This document shows positions 33,812 through 43,185 of a stretch of DNA of 64,000 nucleotides, one piece after another. Location of the stretch: positions 83,427-147,426 of the forward strand of contig NZ_DAQC01000005.1 in NCBI RefSeq assembly GCF_002502735.1, read 5' to 3'. The first letter of the stretch is position 1. Each line of letters begins with the position of its first letter. The notes below the pieces were generated by a model. That model was not told the origin of the DNA. It did no database searches and saw only the letters and a list, made by a program, of their open reading frames with translations. Position numbers and translations under genes: made by a program. The stretch comes from Methanoregula sp. UBA64 (GTDB taxonomy: Archaea; Halobacteriota; Methanomicrobia; Methanomicrobiales; Methanospirillaceae).

Positions 33812-34519
33812 CTAAAACACATTCGCTTCCGAATACACCGTGACCTGCGTTTGTTCGAGTTCGTACGGCTTGATCTCACGGGAATGGGCAGACATCCGCA
33901 TCTTTGCCACTTCGAGCGCAAGGTGTACGTCGGTGAGATCGCTCGACCGCACGTACCGGAGCAGGATCACCGTATCGGCCAGGTACTCGATGAGGCCGTG
34001 CCGGCTCGAAAACGGGTTGCCCCGGTCGGTCTCGGAGGTCATCATCACGGTACATTCCTTGTCCCGCAGCCCCTCGATGAACCGGAACATCTCGCGCCGG
34101 CGCTCGGCATCGGACGTGAACAGGTCCTCGAAAAGCGAGATCGGGTCGATGATCACCCGGGTCGCTTTTAACTCGGAGATCAGGTTCGGGAGTTCGTTTT
34201 TGATCCGGTTATTCGCCAGGTTGAAGTCCGTCGGGTCGAGCTTGATGATAAAGAGCTCCTTCTGGAGGAACGGGTCCACATCCCAGCCCTTCTGCTTCAT
34301 GTAGGTGATGAGCCGGTCTTCCCGCTCTTCGAGGCTGATGTAGATCACCTTCTCGCCCCTTTTGATCCCGTCCCAGACAAATTCGAGGGAGAACGTTGTC
34401 TTCCCGGTCCCGTACATCCCGATAACGGCGCAGATGCTCCCGGGGATCAGCCCGCCGCCCAGCATGTCGTCGAGCCCGACAATACCGACTTTCACCCGTT
34501 TTCCCGGAAGAATGCTCAT
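33812..34519 (-). CDS. KaiC/RAD55-type RecA-superfamily ATPase, intact Walker A
   Basis: A 235-aa single-domain KaiC-like ATPase. It has Walker A GMYGTGKT at 34-41, catalytic-type acidic residues in SLEERED, and Walker B-like TRVIIDPISLF. ArlH (FlaH) of archaella is a member of this wider group. The gene overlaps the upstream degenerate paralogue by 4 nt (ATGA), so the two are made together. Divergently placed across about 200 nt is a secretion-type ATPase/platform pair, a layout reminiscent of ArlH with ArlI/ArlJ. The role is therefore inferred as regulatory or scaffold ATPase of a pilus-like machine; a signalling role is the alternative. Confidence 0.85.
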   Translation of the reverse strand: MSILPGKRVKVGIVGLDDMLGGGLIPGSICAVIGMYGTGKTTFSLEFVWDGIKRGEKVIYISLEEREDRLITYMKQKGWDVDPFLQKELFIIKLDPTDFNLANNRIKNELPNLISELKATRVIIDPISLFEDLFTSDAERRREMFRFIEGLRDKECTVMMTSETDRGNPFSSRHGLIEYLADTVILLRYVRSSDLTDVHLALEVAKMRMSAHSREIKPYELEQTQVTVYSEANVF

Positions 34520-35343
34520 ATGACCATCCTGATATTGCTCACTTCAAATCCCCCGGTGGTCGAGATCTTGACGGCGAATTTCACCAGGTCGTGCTCTTCC
34601 AGGTGCGGCATGACGCCCCGGAACTTCTCGAAGTACATGATCCGCTGCCGGCGGGACCCGGTGCTCTCCTCCCACCGGAACAGGAAGACCGCGTCGGCGA
34701 TATCTTCGAGCTCGGTCTCCCGGGCGGGTTCGATGATGCCTTTGCTCAAGAGCAGGTACACGGTCAGGTTTTTTGTCTTTGCGAACCGCTGGACGCCCCG
34801 GAGGAAACCGGCAAGATCGTTCCAGAAATTCGGCAGGGTGCTCTGGGTAGCAAGCTCGGTGATCGAATCGAGGATTACCATGCTCCCCGGCGCTACGGCA
34901 TCGAATATCTGGATGAGCCGGAGGAAGATGTTCGCATGTTCGGAGCGTTTCTGGAGCCGGGCGAGCGTGTCGCTCTTGCTGTACCAGGTGTCGGGCACGA
35001 TGCTCCGGTCGAAATACTGGTCGGAGAGATCCTCGAACCGGATCCCGGGGATCCCTTCGGTCACGCCATCTCCAAAGAATGACTGCACGATCTCATGCCG
35101 GACATCGGCTTCGAGCCGGGTGAACGTGACGTACACGATGCCGGCCGGGCAGACCTTTTCGGTCTCGCCGGGTTTAATCATGCACGAGAGCGAGTTCACC
35201 GTGGAACTGTACACGAATTCATAGTGGCCGGCCCCAATCTCCCCCAAAAGGAGGGTCATGGTCCCCGGCGGGATTCCCCCGTCAAGGATGGGATCGAGCG
35301 ATGCGATCCCGGTCGGCATCCGTTGCGTCTGTATCTCCTGCAT
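34516..35343 (-). CDS. KaiC-like paralogue with degenerate Walker A
   Basis: A 275-aa RecA-fold protein aligned with its neighbour at MPTGIASLDPILDGGIPPG. Its P-loop reads GEIGAGHY at 34-41: the essential Lys is His and the following Thr is Tyr, so ATP hydrolysis is unlikely. A Walker B-like strand SMVILDSITELA remains. The ATG at 35343 is used because MQEIQTQRMP gives the family start; an upstream start would add 12 residues. I infer a pseudo-ATPase partner forming a hetero-oligomer with the intact paralogue. It lies about 200 nt from the divergent secretion ATPase. Confidence 0.82.
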   Translation of the reverse strand: MQEIQTQRMPTGIASLDPILDGGIPPGTMTLLLGEIGAGHYEFVYSSTVNSLSCMIKPGETEKVCPAGIVYVTFTRLEADVRHEIVQSFFGDGVTEGIPGIRFEDLSDQYFDRSIVPDTWYSKSDTLARLQKRSEHANIFLRLIQIFDAVAPGSMVILDSITELATQSTLPNFWNDLAGFLRGVQRFAKTKNLTVYLLLSKGIIEPARETELEDIADAVFLFRWEESTGSRRQRIMYFEKFRGVMPHLEEHDLVKFAVKISTTGGFEVSNIRMVI

Positions 35344-35544
35344 GTACCTGGCTCCGCGGTCTTTACCGCCGGCTGTCAAAGAAAATTATGCATCCTCTTG
35401 CTACATATACCTGTGGCGGGAACCGGCCGGAGGGTTATTGGCACGTTCTCCCGCCCGGTTTTTAAAAAAAGAGAAAAATAGTATTTATACGAGTCTCCCG
35501 AACTATAACCTGAATGGAACAGGAATCCCGGCAGGTGAAACGTA

Positions 35545-37281
35545 ATGCGGCTCTCTGATCTTTTTTCAAAGAAAAAACAAGCGGAATCCCTGCCTGCCGA
35601 TACCGGGCTCGGCCCGGACGATCTGGATATCCTGACCGATCCCCTTCCCGGACCTGCAGCGGCCCCGGGAAACGACCCCGCCCCGCAGCAGAAGCACCGC
35701 GAGGCCAGCTACCGGTACTATTTCCGGTTCCTGAGGGCGGGCGAGAAGACCGCGATCGAAGAGTACGATTTTGCCCGCGACGGGACGCTCGTCTCTGCGA
35801 GCCTTCCTGAGGGGTACGAACTTCTCGACCAGTACTGGATCGAAGAGGGGCGGACGCTCGTTTACATCGCGCTCAATAAAAAAACCAACCAGACCGAGTA
35901 TCTCCTCTTCGAGCCCCCGCTCTCCGAGTTCGAGTACGAAATCCTGGAGCGCATCCACGAAGATCTCCTCGATGTCCTGATCCTGACCGGCGATGAGATC
36001 ACAAAAGACCGGCGGGAGATCCTCCTTACCAAGGCATTTGCGCTTCTGGAGGACTACGGTCTCCGGCTTGACCGGATCTCGCTCTTTAAGATCGAATACT
36101 ACCTGATCCGGAACTTCATCGGCTGGTCCCGTATCGACCCCCTCATGAAGGATCCCCGGCTCGAAGATATCTCCTGCGACGGGAGCAGGATCCCGATCTT
36201 CCTGTACCACCGGACCTACCGGAACATCCGGACCAACATCGCCTTTGAATCCGAAGTCCTTACCTCGCTTGCAATTACGCTTGCCCAGCGGTCCGGCAAG
36301 CACATCTCGACCGGGTCGCCCATGCTCGATGCAACGCTGCCCGACGGCTCCCGTCTCCAGCTGACGCTCGGGACGGAAGTGACGACCCGGGGCACCTCGT
36401 TTACGATCCGTAAGTTCCGTGAAGACCCGTTCTCACCCATCGAGCTCATGGAGATCGGGACGTTTACAAGCGACGAACTCGTGTACTTCTGGCTTGCGAT
36501 AGAAAACAACATGAGCATGCTGTTTATCGGCGGGACGGCCTCGGGGAAGACCACGTCCTTAAATGCGGTCTCGCTCTTTATCCCCCCCAGTGCAAAGGTC
36601 GTCTCCATCGAGGATACCCGGGAGATCACGCTCTACCACGACAACTGGATCGCGAGCGTGACCCGGGATGCCCTTTCCGAGGGCAGCACCTCGATCAACA
36701 TGTTCGATCTCCTCAAGGCAGCCATGCGGCAGCGGCCGGAGTATATCCTTGTCGGGGAAGTGCGGGGCGACGAAGCCCAGACGCTTTTCCAGGCGATGAA
36801 TACCGGTCACACCACGTTTTCCACCATGCATGCGGGAAGCGTCGATGCCGCCATCCACCGGCTGGAGAGCGAACCCCTGAACGTGCCGCGCAACATGGTA
36901 CAGGCCTTAAACGTCATCAGCGTCCAGGCGCTCATCTACCGGGGAACGGAGCGGGTGCGCCGGGCCCAGGAGATCGTCGAAGTGATCGGCATCGATCCGT
37001 CGACCGGCAACCTCCAGGTCAACAACGTCTTTGTCTACGACCCGGTCCACGACAAGACCGCGTACAGCGGGCGGTCGCGGATCTACTCTTCTATCGCAGA
37101 ACGGCGTGGCTGGACCCGGGACCAGCTCGAAACGGAGATCGCGGTCAGGAAGAACCTGCTCGAAGAGATGCGTTCCCAGGGGATCCGGGACTACATCTCG
37201 GTTGCCTCCCTCTTCCACAACTACCATATCAACCGGGCAGACGTGCTCGCCCACATTGCTGACTTGCGACAGGTATTGTGA
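35545..37281 (+). CDS. Type II/IV secretion-system (ArlI/GspE-like) ATPase
   Basis: A 578-aa cytoplasmic motor ATPase. The core contains Walker A GGTASGKT at 329-336, the Asp box VVSIEDTREI, Walker B-like YILVGEVRG and the His box TGHTTFSTMHA. The variable N-terminal ~100 residues are acidic and Pro-rich. Archaeal members drive assembly of type IV pili or archaella. It is followed directly by its membrane platform (TGATG overlap). No pilin or prepilin peptidase gene is in view, so the filament or cargo is unknown. Confidence 0.92.
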   Translation: MRLSDLFSKKKQAESLPADTGLGPDDLDILTDPLPGPAAAPGNDPAPQQKHREASYRYYFRFLRAGEKTAIEEYDFARDGTLVSASLPEGYELLDQYWIEEGRTLVYIALNKKTNQTEYLLFEPPLSEFEYEILERIHEDLLDVLILTGDEITKDRREILLTKAFALLEDYGLRLDRISLFKIEYYLIRNFIGWSRIDPLMKDPRLEDISCDGSRIPIFLYHRTYRNIRTNIAFESEVLTSLAITLAQRSGKHISTGSPMLDATLPDGSRLQLTLGTEVTTRGTSFTIRKFREDPFSPIELMEIGTFTSDELVYFWLAIENNMSMLFIGGTASGKTTSLNAVSLFIPPSAKVVSIEDTREITLYHDNWIASVTRDALSEGSTSINMFDLLKAAMRQRPEYILVGEVRGDEAQTLFQAMNTGHTTFSTMHAGSVDAAIHRLESEPLNVPRNMVQALNVISVQALIYRGTERVRRAQEIVEVIGIDPSTGNLQVNNVFVYDPVHDKTAYSGRSRIYSSIAERRGWTRDQLETEIAVRKNLLEEMRSQGIRDYISVASLFHNYHINRADVLAHIADLRQVL

Positions 37282-39212
37282 TGAATTTCCGGCACTCGAT
37301 CATGGGATGGCTGATGCGCGACCCGCTCAGCTACCGCAGCCTCCACGCGGACCTCGTCTCCGCCCGGTTCGGCGTCACGCTCGAGCAGTACCTCTGGAAA
37401 TCGTTACGGATCGCTGTTCTCTCGGGCGTATTTTTTGGGATCCTCGGTTACCTTCTGGGCCGGTTCTTTGCGATCCAGGTAGCCTCCGGGAAGGGGATCT
37501 ACAATGTCCTTGGTCTCCGCATCCCGGATAACTTCTCGTTTTTGTACGGGATCCTTGCCATCGAGATCGCCGGTGCCGCGGTTGCATTTTTCGTCGGGGC
37601 GTACATCATCTGGGCCCTCCTCATGCGCTGGCCTGCCGTGGAAAAGAAGAACCGAGTCGTCCGGATCAACCTGACCCTCCACAATGCGGTCGCCTACATG
37701 TACGCGATGCGCAAAGGCGGGTCCCAGCTCACCACGATCTTTACCGCCATCTCGGAACATGCCCGGATTTACGGCGAGGTGGCGCTCGAATTCCGGCAGG
37801 TTGTCCGCGATGTGGACTATTTCGGATCCGATGTCATCTCTGCGATCCGGCACCTTGGCGAGACCACGCCTTCAGAGAAACTCAAGGATTTCATCGAAGA
37901 TCTCATCTCGGTCATCGAGAGCGGCGGCAATATGACGGAGTTCTTGGGAAACCGGGTCCGGCTGTACCAGGAACAGGCGCGGTTCGAGCAGAAACAGTTC
38001 CTGACGATCCTCTCGATGGTCGCCGAGTCCTATGTGACCCTCTTTGTGGCCGGGCCGCTCTTTTTGATCATCATCATGGTGGTCATGGGGATGATGGGCG
38101 GGGCTGCGGTGATCCAGCTCTCTGTCGTGATCTATGCGATCATCCCCATCGGGTCGCTCGTCTTTATCCTCCTCATCGATCTCATATCGACCAAATCGGA
38201 GAAGACCGAGCGCTATACCCGGGTAAAGATCCTCAACACCTTTGCCGATGTGCCGATTGTCAAAAAGACCGGGGAAGAACCACTCTTCGATCAGCTCCGG
38301 AAATACGACAAGATCCGGACGCTCGCGCATTATATCCGGCACCCGTTCGAGAGCTTTGTCTCCGATGTCAACCAGACGCTCTACATCACCGTCCCGGCTG
38401 CGATCCTGTACCTGGTGCTCGTTCTCCACAGCATGCCGGTATATACCGACCCGGAACTTTTCATCGCAGTCGTCGACGACCACGTGATAATCGCGCTTTT
38501 GATCGTCCTTATCCCCTATGCTATCTTCTACGAGATCTGGGCCCAGAAGGTCAACGGGATCCAGACGATGATCCCGGATTTCCTGGAGCGGATGGCCGGC
38601 ATCAACCGGGTCGGGCTGACGATCGTTCAGGCTATCGGGATCATGGTGAACACGAACCTGGGCCTTCTGAGTTACGAGATCCGGCGGATCAAGCGCGACA
38701 TGGACTGGGGCGTGAACTTCAACGATGCCCTCATGCGCTTTGAGGAACGGGTGAGCACGCCGGCGATTGCCCGGACGGTGACGCTGATCACCAAAGCAAG
38801 CGAGATGAGCGCGGAGATCGGCGAGGTGCTCGCGATCGCCGCAAGCGATGCAAAGATGAGCGAGACCTTAAAAAAAGAGCGGCTCGGCGAGATGTTCATC
38901 TACACGGCGATCGTGTACCTGTCGTTCTTTGTCTTCCTCTTTGTCGTTGCCGTACTCTCGACACAGTTCCTGCCGGTGCTCGCCAATATCAATACGTCGG
39001 GCGTTTCATCGATGGGCGCGCTCTCCGGTATCGGCTCGGTTCCGATCAGGGCATTCGACCGGCTGCTCTACCATGCATGTCTCGCCCAGGCGCTCTTCTC
39101 GGGCCTTATTGCCGGGCAGATGGGCGAGGCATCGATCGCCTCGGGGATCAAGCACTCCTGCGTTCTCCTGGTAATCACCCTCGTGGTCTTCAACTTCGTG
39201 CTCGTGATATAA
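37281..39212 (+). CDS. Type II secretion-system F / TadC / ArlJ-like membrane platform
   Basis: A 643-aa polytopic membrane protein with two T2SSF-type domains, each a soluble four-helix part followed by long hydrophobic helices. The first soluble part is near 110-220 (MYAMRKGGSQLTTIF) and the second near 430-560 (LERMAGINRVG). It anchors the motor ATPase encoded upstream and pairs with it in archaeal type IV pilus systems. The ATG at 37281 overlaps the ATPase stop. The duplicated layout resembles archaeal ArlJ/TadC proteins; length is within their upper range. Confidence 0.9.
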   Translation: MNFRHSIMGWLMRDPLSYRSLHADLVSARFGVTLEQYLWKSLRIAVLSGVFFGILGYLLGRFFAIQVASGKGIYNVLGLRIPDNFSFLYGILAIEIAGAAVAFFVGAYIIWALLMRWPAVEKKNRVVRINLTLHNAVAYMYAMRKGGSQLTTIFTAISEHARIYGEVALEFRQVVRDVDYFGSDVISAIRHLGETTPSEKLKDFIEDLISVIESGGNMTEFLGNRVRLYQEQARFEQKQFLTILSMVAESYVTLFVAGPLFLIIIMVVMGMMGGAAVIQLSVVIYAIIPIGSLVFILLIDLISTKSEKTERYTRVKILNTFADVPIVKKTGEEPLFDQLRKYDKIRTLAHYIRHPFESFVSDVNQTLYITVPAAILYLVLVLHSMPVYTDPELFIAVVDDHVIIALLIVLIPYAIFYEIWAQKVNGIQTMIPDFLERMAGINRVGLTIVQAIGIMVNTNLGLLSYEIRRIKRDMDWGVNFNDALMRFEERVSTPAIARTVTLITKASEMSAEIGEVLAIAASDAKMSETLKKERLGEMFIYTAIVYLSFFVFLFVVAVLSTQFLPVLANINTSGVSSMGALSGIGSVPIRAFDRLLYHACLAQALFSGLIAGQMGEASIASGIKHSCVLLVITLVVFNFVLVI

Positions 39213-39301
39213 GCCGGGCCGGTCTGCGCCCGGCCAACCGGGGCAAACAGGCATAAATACTCGGGCCGGTGAGAATAGAATACTGAGGTGAACCAGGAAC
39301 C

Positions 39302-39457
39302 ATGTGCAGTATTGGTGGACCCATGGACGTCGATCTTCCGGCGGACCGGGTAAAGGCCAAGGACTACCGGTGCAGGGAATGCGGGGAGCGGTTCAAAGGC
39401 ATCGGGAAGCGGCCGATGTGCCCGTCCTGCCAGTCCGAAGATGTCGACGAAATATGA
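39302..39457 (+). CDS. 51-aa zinc-ribbon protein
   Basis: A short ORF with a clear zinc ribbon: Cys24/Cys27 (YRCRECGERF) and Cys40/Cys43 (MCPSCQSED). The ATG at 39302 is followed in frame by another at 39323, either of which could start the protein. The stop TGA at 39455-39457 overlaps the next gene's ATG (ATGA), so translation is coupled. Such mini-ribbons occur as nucleic-acid or protein adaptors. It lies about 90 nt behind the secretion platform gene and is too short for standard ORF calling. Confidence 0.75.
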   Translation: MCSIGGPMDVDLPADRVKAKDYRCRECGERFKGIGKRPMCPSCQSEDVDEI

Positions 39458-39915
39458 ACGTCCCTTTTTCCCGCGATGTCCTGCGCTTTTCGGGCACGCA
39501 CTCTTTTCTGCTCGCAGCTTCCGTGCTGGAGCCGTTTTCGCTCTGCATCGAGACCAGTGACGAGGAGTACTGCCAGGGCATGAGCCCGGGCGATCTCGTG
39601 GCGGTCTCCGCTCCCGGGGGCGGCCCGGCCGAACCGGCCCTGATGCTGCTCGAACTGGTCCGGACGCACCACCTGCCGCTGATCGTTCTCCCAAAAGATC
39701 ACCCGGGCTCAAAAAGGATCCCGTATGTCGTTTCCGCAGGCCCGGAGATCCGGACGAACTGCTCGATTATCCGGGGCACCCACCCGGAGCAGCACCTGAT
39801 CTGCTCATCGGACGAACTTGCCGGGATCACGCTTTTTGGGACACCGGGGGGAATACGGGTGGACGGCCTTTCCCCTGCGATATCCTGCGGGGTCATAAAA
39901 AACGATAAATACTGA
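39454..39915 (+). CDS. Conserved-looking protein of unknown function (153 aa)
   Basis: The ATG at 39454 overlaps the zinc-ribbon stop, which fixes the start; an alternative long frame from 39304 would run through that gene in another frame. The product begins MNVPFSRDVLRF and appears soluble, with an alternation of beta strands and Pro/Gly turns (SPGDLVAVSAPGGG, IVLPKDHPGSKR) and five Cys. I do not recognise a family. Coupling to the zinc ribbon implies a joint task. A T-run and the ATP-synthase promoter follow. Confidence 0.7.
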   Translation: MNVPFSRDVLRFSGTHSFLLAASVLEPFSLCIETSDEEYCQGMSPGDLVAVSAPGGGPAEPALMLLELVRTHHLPLIVLPKDHPGSKRIPYVVSAGPEIRTNCSIIRGTHPEQHLICSSDELAGITLFGTPGGIRVDGLSPAISCGVIKNDKY

Positions 39916-39990
39916 GTATTTTTAAGAAAATGCTGTTTTTACCCGGGATCCTTTCAGGCCGGGCAGGGCTGGAAAATCGAAAATAACAAT

Positions 39991-40000
39991 ACATATATTG
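39991..40000 (+). promoter_or_regulatory. TATA-type promoter of the A1Ao ATP synthase operon
   Basis: ACATATATTG within an A/T-rich stretch lies about 45 nt upstream of the subunit H start codon at 40043. It is the only good TATA element between the preceding gene and the nine-gene atp operon. Confidence 0.55.
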
Positions 40001-40042
40001 TGAATTTCACCAACTAATGTACTGCCGTGAGTGGAGGGTTGG

Positions 40043-40372
40043 ATGAAAACTGAGGTCTTAGACGACATTAAGAAAACCGAAGCTGAGTATCAGTCGATGG
40101 TCAGTGCGGCGCAGGAGGAGAAGAAGAAACGACGCTCCCAAGCCGAACTGGAAGCCGATAACCTGATAACCAAGGCGCAGAGCAATGCTGAACAGTACAA
40201 GAAGCTGAAACTGGAAGAAGCACGGCACCAGGCAGCCCAAAAACACGCCGATATCATACAGGAAGGCAATCGGCGTTCAGCGGCATTGAACGAGAAGGGC
40301 AAAAAGAACCTCTCAAAAGCAGTGCAGCTGCTGGTATCCCGGTTTAAGGAGCAGCTGCATGTTGGCGCCTAA
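40043..40372 (+). CDS. atpH: A-type ATP synthase subunit H
   Basis: A 109-aa, highly charged coiled-coil protein, first gene of the A1Ao ATP synthase operon. Subunit H forms a peripheral stalk with E, linking the catalytic head to subunit I. The ATG at 40043 is chosen because GGAGGGT lies just before it; an ATG 4 codons upstream overlaps that ribosome binding site. Its 3' end overlaps the subunit I start by 14 nt. Confidence 0.88.
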   Translation: MKTEVLDDIKKTEAEYQSMVSAAQEEKKKRRSQAELEADNLITKAQSNAEQYKKLKLEEARHQAAQKHADIIQEGNRRSAALNEKGKKNLSKAVQLLVSRFKEQLHVGA

Positions 40373-42332
40373 ACCGATGAGCCGGATGCTCATTGTGGCA
40401 TCCCGCGACCAGGCGGAACCGATCATCGAAGAGCTCTACCGCGAGCGCCTGTTCCATATCGAAGACTATGTGGAGCAGGGCCGCGAGGGGTACGAGGGCT
40501 TTAAGATCGGCACACCGCTTCACGGGGCCACGGAAGCATCGCAGGAGCTCGTCAAGGTCAGGGCAATCGAGAACGTCTTTTCTGTACGCGGCGAGGATAT
40601 CGAAGCGAAACAGAAATTAGGCACGCCGGCAATACGGCAGAAGATCGAACAGGATCTTCCCGGTATCGAAAAAGAGGTCGAGGACCTGGCAGCAGCCCGG
40701 TCGAAACTCGACACGAAAGTAAAGGAGTACGAGCAGAAGATAGCAGAGCTCGCCCCGTTTACGGGGGTCCCGGTGGATCTCGCGCTTCTCGGCGGGTATA
40801 CGCACTTCTCCGTGCTGGGAGGCTATGTCCCAAAAGACGTGACCCTATCCGTCCCGCACGAGATTGAGACCGTAAAAGGCAAGGACCGCCAGTTTGTCCT
40901 TGTCGTGGTCGCTGCACAGGACCGGGCCGAGGCCGAACGCGAGCTGCAGGAAGCGCAGTTCCAGTCGGTTGCAATCCCGGAAGAGAGCGGCACTGCAACG
41001 GTCCGCACCGCGTATTACACGGAACAGATCGCGTCCTTAAAAAAAGAGATCGACGGGATCAACGCCAAACTCACCACGATCAAGGAGTCGCACACCGATC
41101 TCCTGGTCGCCTGCGAGGAAGCGTTCCGTGCAGAGATCGAGAAGACCGAGGCACCCTTACGGTTTGCCACCACCTCGAAGGTGTTCGTGGCAGAAGGCTG
41201 GGTCCCGGCGGACCATGTCGCAGCGCTCAGTGCAGCCCTCGACAAGGTGACCGGCGGCAAGGTCTTTGTCTCCGAGCAGCCGGTTGACGCTGTCCACGAC
41301 AACGTCCCGGTGGAGTACAACAACCCGGAGTTTGCAAAACCCGCACAGCTCTTAATGGATGTCTACTCCCGCCCCACGTACACGGAAGTAGACCCGACGC
41401 TCGTCCTCGCCATCATGTTCCCGATCTTCTTCGGGGTCATTGTCGGGGATGTCGGGTACGGTCTTTTGATGCTTGCCCTGTGTGCAGGACTCTGGATGTT
41501 CATGAAGGGTGAAGAGACCCGCCAGTTCCTGAAAATTCTAAGGAACGCGAGCATCATGAGCATCATCTTCGGGGTTCTCTTCAGCGAATTTTTAGGATTC
41601 GAGCTCCCGTGGGCCCCGATCATCTACAGCCGCCACTTAAACATTGGCGTGACTGAAGCCGGAGGACACGGGGCAGCGATTGCCGAACTCCTTATCGTAT
41701 CGGTCTGGGTCGGTATCCTGTATGTCACGCTCGGCAGGGTGCTGGGCATGGTCAACCACGCCAAACAGGACCATGGCGATCACCGCATCAAGGCCGTGCT
41801 TGCCAATCTTGGCTGGATCCTCGTCATGTGGGGTATCCTCTTTGGCATCTGGTCGATGTTCCCGATCCCGCTCATGCCGGATATGACCAAGCTGCCCATC
41901 GTGGCAGTCGGGCTCTCGGTAGGGATCGTCCTTGCGATCGTCTGTATCGTGCTCGGGGTCATCTTCATTGCACGCGACGCGGTCCTCGAGATCATCGAGA
42001 TCCCGACGATCATCTCGCACGTGCTCTCGTACACCCGTCTGACGGCCGTAGGGCTGTCGTCGGTCGCCATCGCAATGGTGATCAACTACATGGCTATCGG
42101 GATGTTCATCAATCCCGGCATGAAAGATCTCTCGATTGTAGGAATAGTCATGATCATCGTCGGGGTTTTGATATTCCTGCTCGGGCACATGTTTAACCTG
42201 GCGCTCGGGCTCCTTGACGGTGGTCTTCACTCAATCCGGTTGCATTATGTCGAATTCTTCACCAAGTTCTACAAGGGTGGAGGCAAGAAATACAATCCAT
42301 TTGGAATGAAAAGGAAATTTACGGAGGACTAG
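40359..42332 (+). CDS. atpI: A-type ATP synthase subunit I (a-subunit homologue)
   Basis: A 657-aa protein. The N-terminal half is soluble and coiled-coil-rich. The C-terminal half has about 7-8 membrane helices beginning near PTLVLAIMFPIFFGVIVGDVGYG, with the conserved Arg-containing helix LSYTRLTAVGLSS that faces the rotor ring. It forms the ion path with subunit K. The start at 40359 overlaps atpH; a downstream ATG at 40377 (MSRMLIVASRD) is equally possible. Confidence 0.95.
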   Translation: MLAPKPMSRMLIVASRDQAEPIIEELYRERLFHIEDYVEQGREGYEGFKIGTPLHGATEASQELVKVRAIENVFSVRGEDIEAKQKLGTPAIRQKIEQDLPGIEKEVEDLAAARSKLDTKVKEYEQKIAELAPFTGVPVDLALLGGYTHFSVLGGYVPKDVTLSVPHEIETVKGKDRQFVLVVVAAQDRAEAERELQEAQFQSVAIPEESGTATVRTAYYTEQIASLKKEIDGINAKLTTIKESHTDLLVACEEAFRAEIEKTEAPLRFATTSKVFVAEGWVPADHVAALSAALDKVTGGKVFVSEQPVDAVHDNVPVEYNNPEFAKPAQLLMDVYSRPTYTEVDPTLVLAIMFPIFFGVIVGDVGYGLLMLALCAGLWMFMKGEETRQFLKILRNASIMSIIFGVLFSEFLGFELPWAPIIYSRHLNIGVTEAGGHGAAIAELLIVSVWVGILYVTLGRVLGMVNHAKQDHGDHRIKAVLANLGWILVMWGILFGIWSMFPIPLMPDMTKLPIVAVGLSVGIVLAIVCIVLGVIFIARDAVLEIIEIPTIISHVLSYTRLTAVGLSSVAIAMVINYMAIGMFINPGMKDLSIVGIVMIIVGVLIFLLGHMFNLALGLLDGGLHSIRLHYVEFFTKFYKGGGKKYNPFGMKRKFTED

Positions 42333-42335
42333 ATT

Positions 42336-42584
42336 ATGGCAGACGCAGTTATGACAATGGAAATGATTCAGGCATCGCAGGTAGGAATGAAGGCAATCGG
42401 CGCAGGGCTCGCCGTCGGTCTCACCGGTGTAGGTACCGGTGTTGCTGAGATGGGTATCGGTGCCGCAGCCGTTGGCGCCATTGCAGAGAACAAGGACTTC
42501 TTTGGTCTTGGGCTGCTCTTTACGGTCATTCCGGAAACCATCGTTATCTTCGGTCTTGTCATTGCGCTTCTCCTGCTCTTCTAA
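42336..42584 (+). CDS. atpK: A-type ATP synthase rotor subunit K (c-ring)
   Basis: An 82-aa, two-helix hairpin proteolipid, the short form found in many methanogens. The ion-binding carboxylate is Glu67 in VIPETIVIF. Gly-rich helix 1 (GAGLAVGLTGVGTGV) packs the ring. Whether it carries Na+ or H+ cannot be settled by eye; Gln15 and neighbouring polar residues near helix 1 deserve comparison with sodium-type rings. It lies 3 nt after atpI. Confidence 0.94.
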   Translation: MADAVMTMEMIQASQVGMKAIGAGLAVGLTGVGTGVAEMGIGAAAVGAIAENKDFFGLGLLFTVIPETIVIFGLVIALLLLF

Positions 42585-42597
42585 GCGAGGCAGAACA

Positions 42598-43173
42598 ATG
42601 GGACTGGAAGCAGTGCTGGAAGAGATCAGGGAAAAAGGCAAAAAGGAAGCGGATGCGATCCGTGCCGAGTCGAAAGCCGACTCCGACCGGATTCTCGCGG
42701 AAGCAGACCGGAAAGTCGCGGAGATCAAGACATCAGCTGAGGATGCTTCGGCAAAGCAGGCATCCCGGATTGTCGGACAGGATGTCTCTGCGGCCAACCT
42801 TCTTGTGAAGCGTGAGATCTTAAACACCCAGAAAGCGCTTCTGGATGAAGTGTACGAGAGCACCCGCGCCGAGATTGCCAAGCTCCCCGAGAGCTTCCAC
42901 CGTGAAGCGATCAAAAAGCTCCTGATTGAAGCCAAAAAGGAGATCAAAAAAGGCAGTATCCACTGCAATGCACGGGATGTTGCGGCAGCAAAGGCTGTCC
43001 TTGCCGAGGCAGAGTTTTCCGGGTTTACGCTCGGGGAACCGGCCGATATCGACGGGGGCATCCTCATCGACAGCGAGGGAAACGAAGTCCAGATCGACTA
43101 CAGCTACCGCACGTTCATGAACAAAGTATGGGAATCCGGACTCAAGGATGCATCTGATATCCTCTTCGGATAG
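42598..43173 (+). CDS. atpE: A-type ATP synthase subunit E
   Basis: A 191-aa peripheral-stalk subunit. The N-terminal long helix is rich in Ala, Glu and Lys (about 1-80); the C-terminal globular part binds the top of the catalytic head (GGILIDSEGNEVQIDYS near 157-175). The ATG at 42598 follows GCGAGGCAG. Longer in-frame starts would run into atpK. It pairs with subunit H. Confidence 0.92.
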   Translation: MGLEAVLEEIREKGKKEADAIRAESKADSDRILAEADRKVAEIKTSAEDASAKQASRIVGQDVSAANLLVKREILNTQKALLDEVYESTRAEIAKLPESFHREAIKKLLIEAKKEIKKGSIHCNARDVAAAKAVLAEAEFSGFTLGEPADIDGGILIDSEGNEVQIDYSYRTFMNKVWESGLKDASDILFG

Positions 43174-43185
43174 GATGGTACAGAC

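Noticed and set aside
33586..33921. 111-codon minus-strand frame overlapping the KaiC-type gene end
   Set aside because: It overlaps R1 copy b and the 3' end of a well-supported gene in another frame; the Cys/Arg-rich translation matches no pattern.
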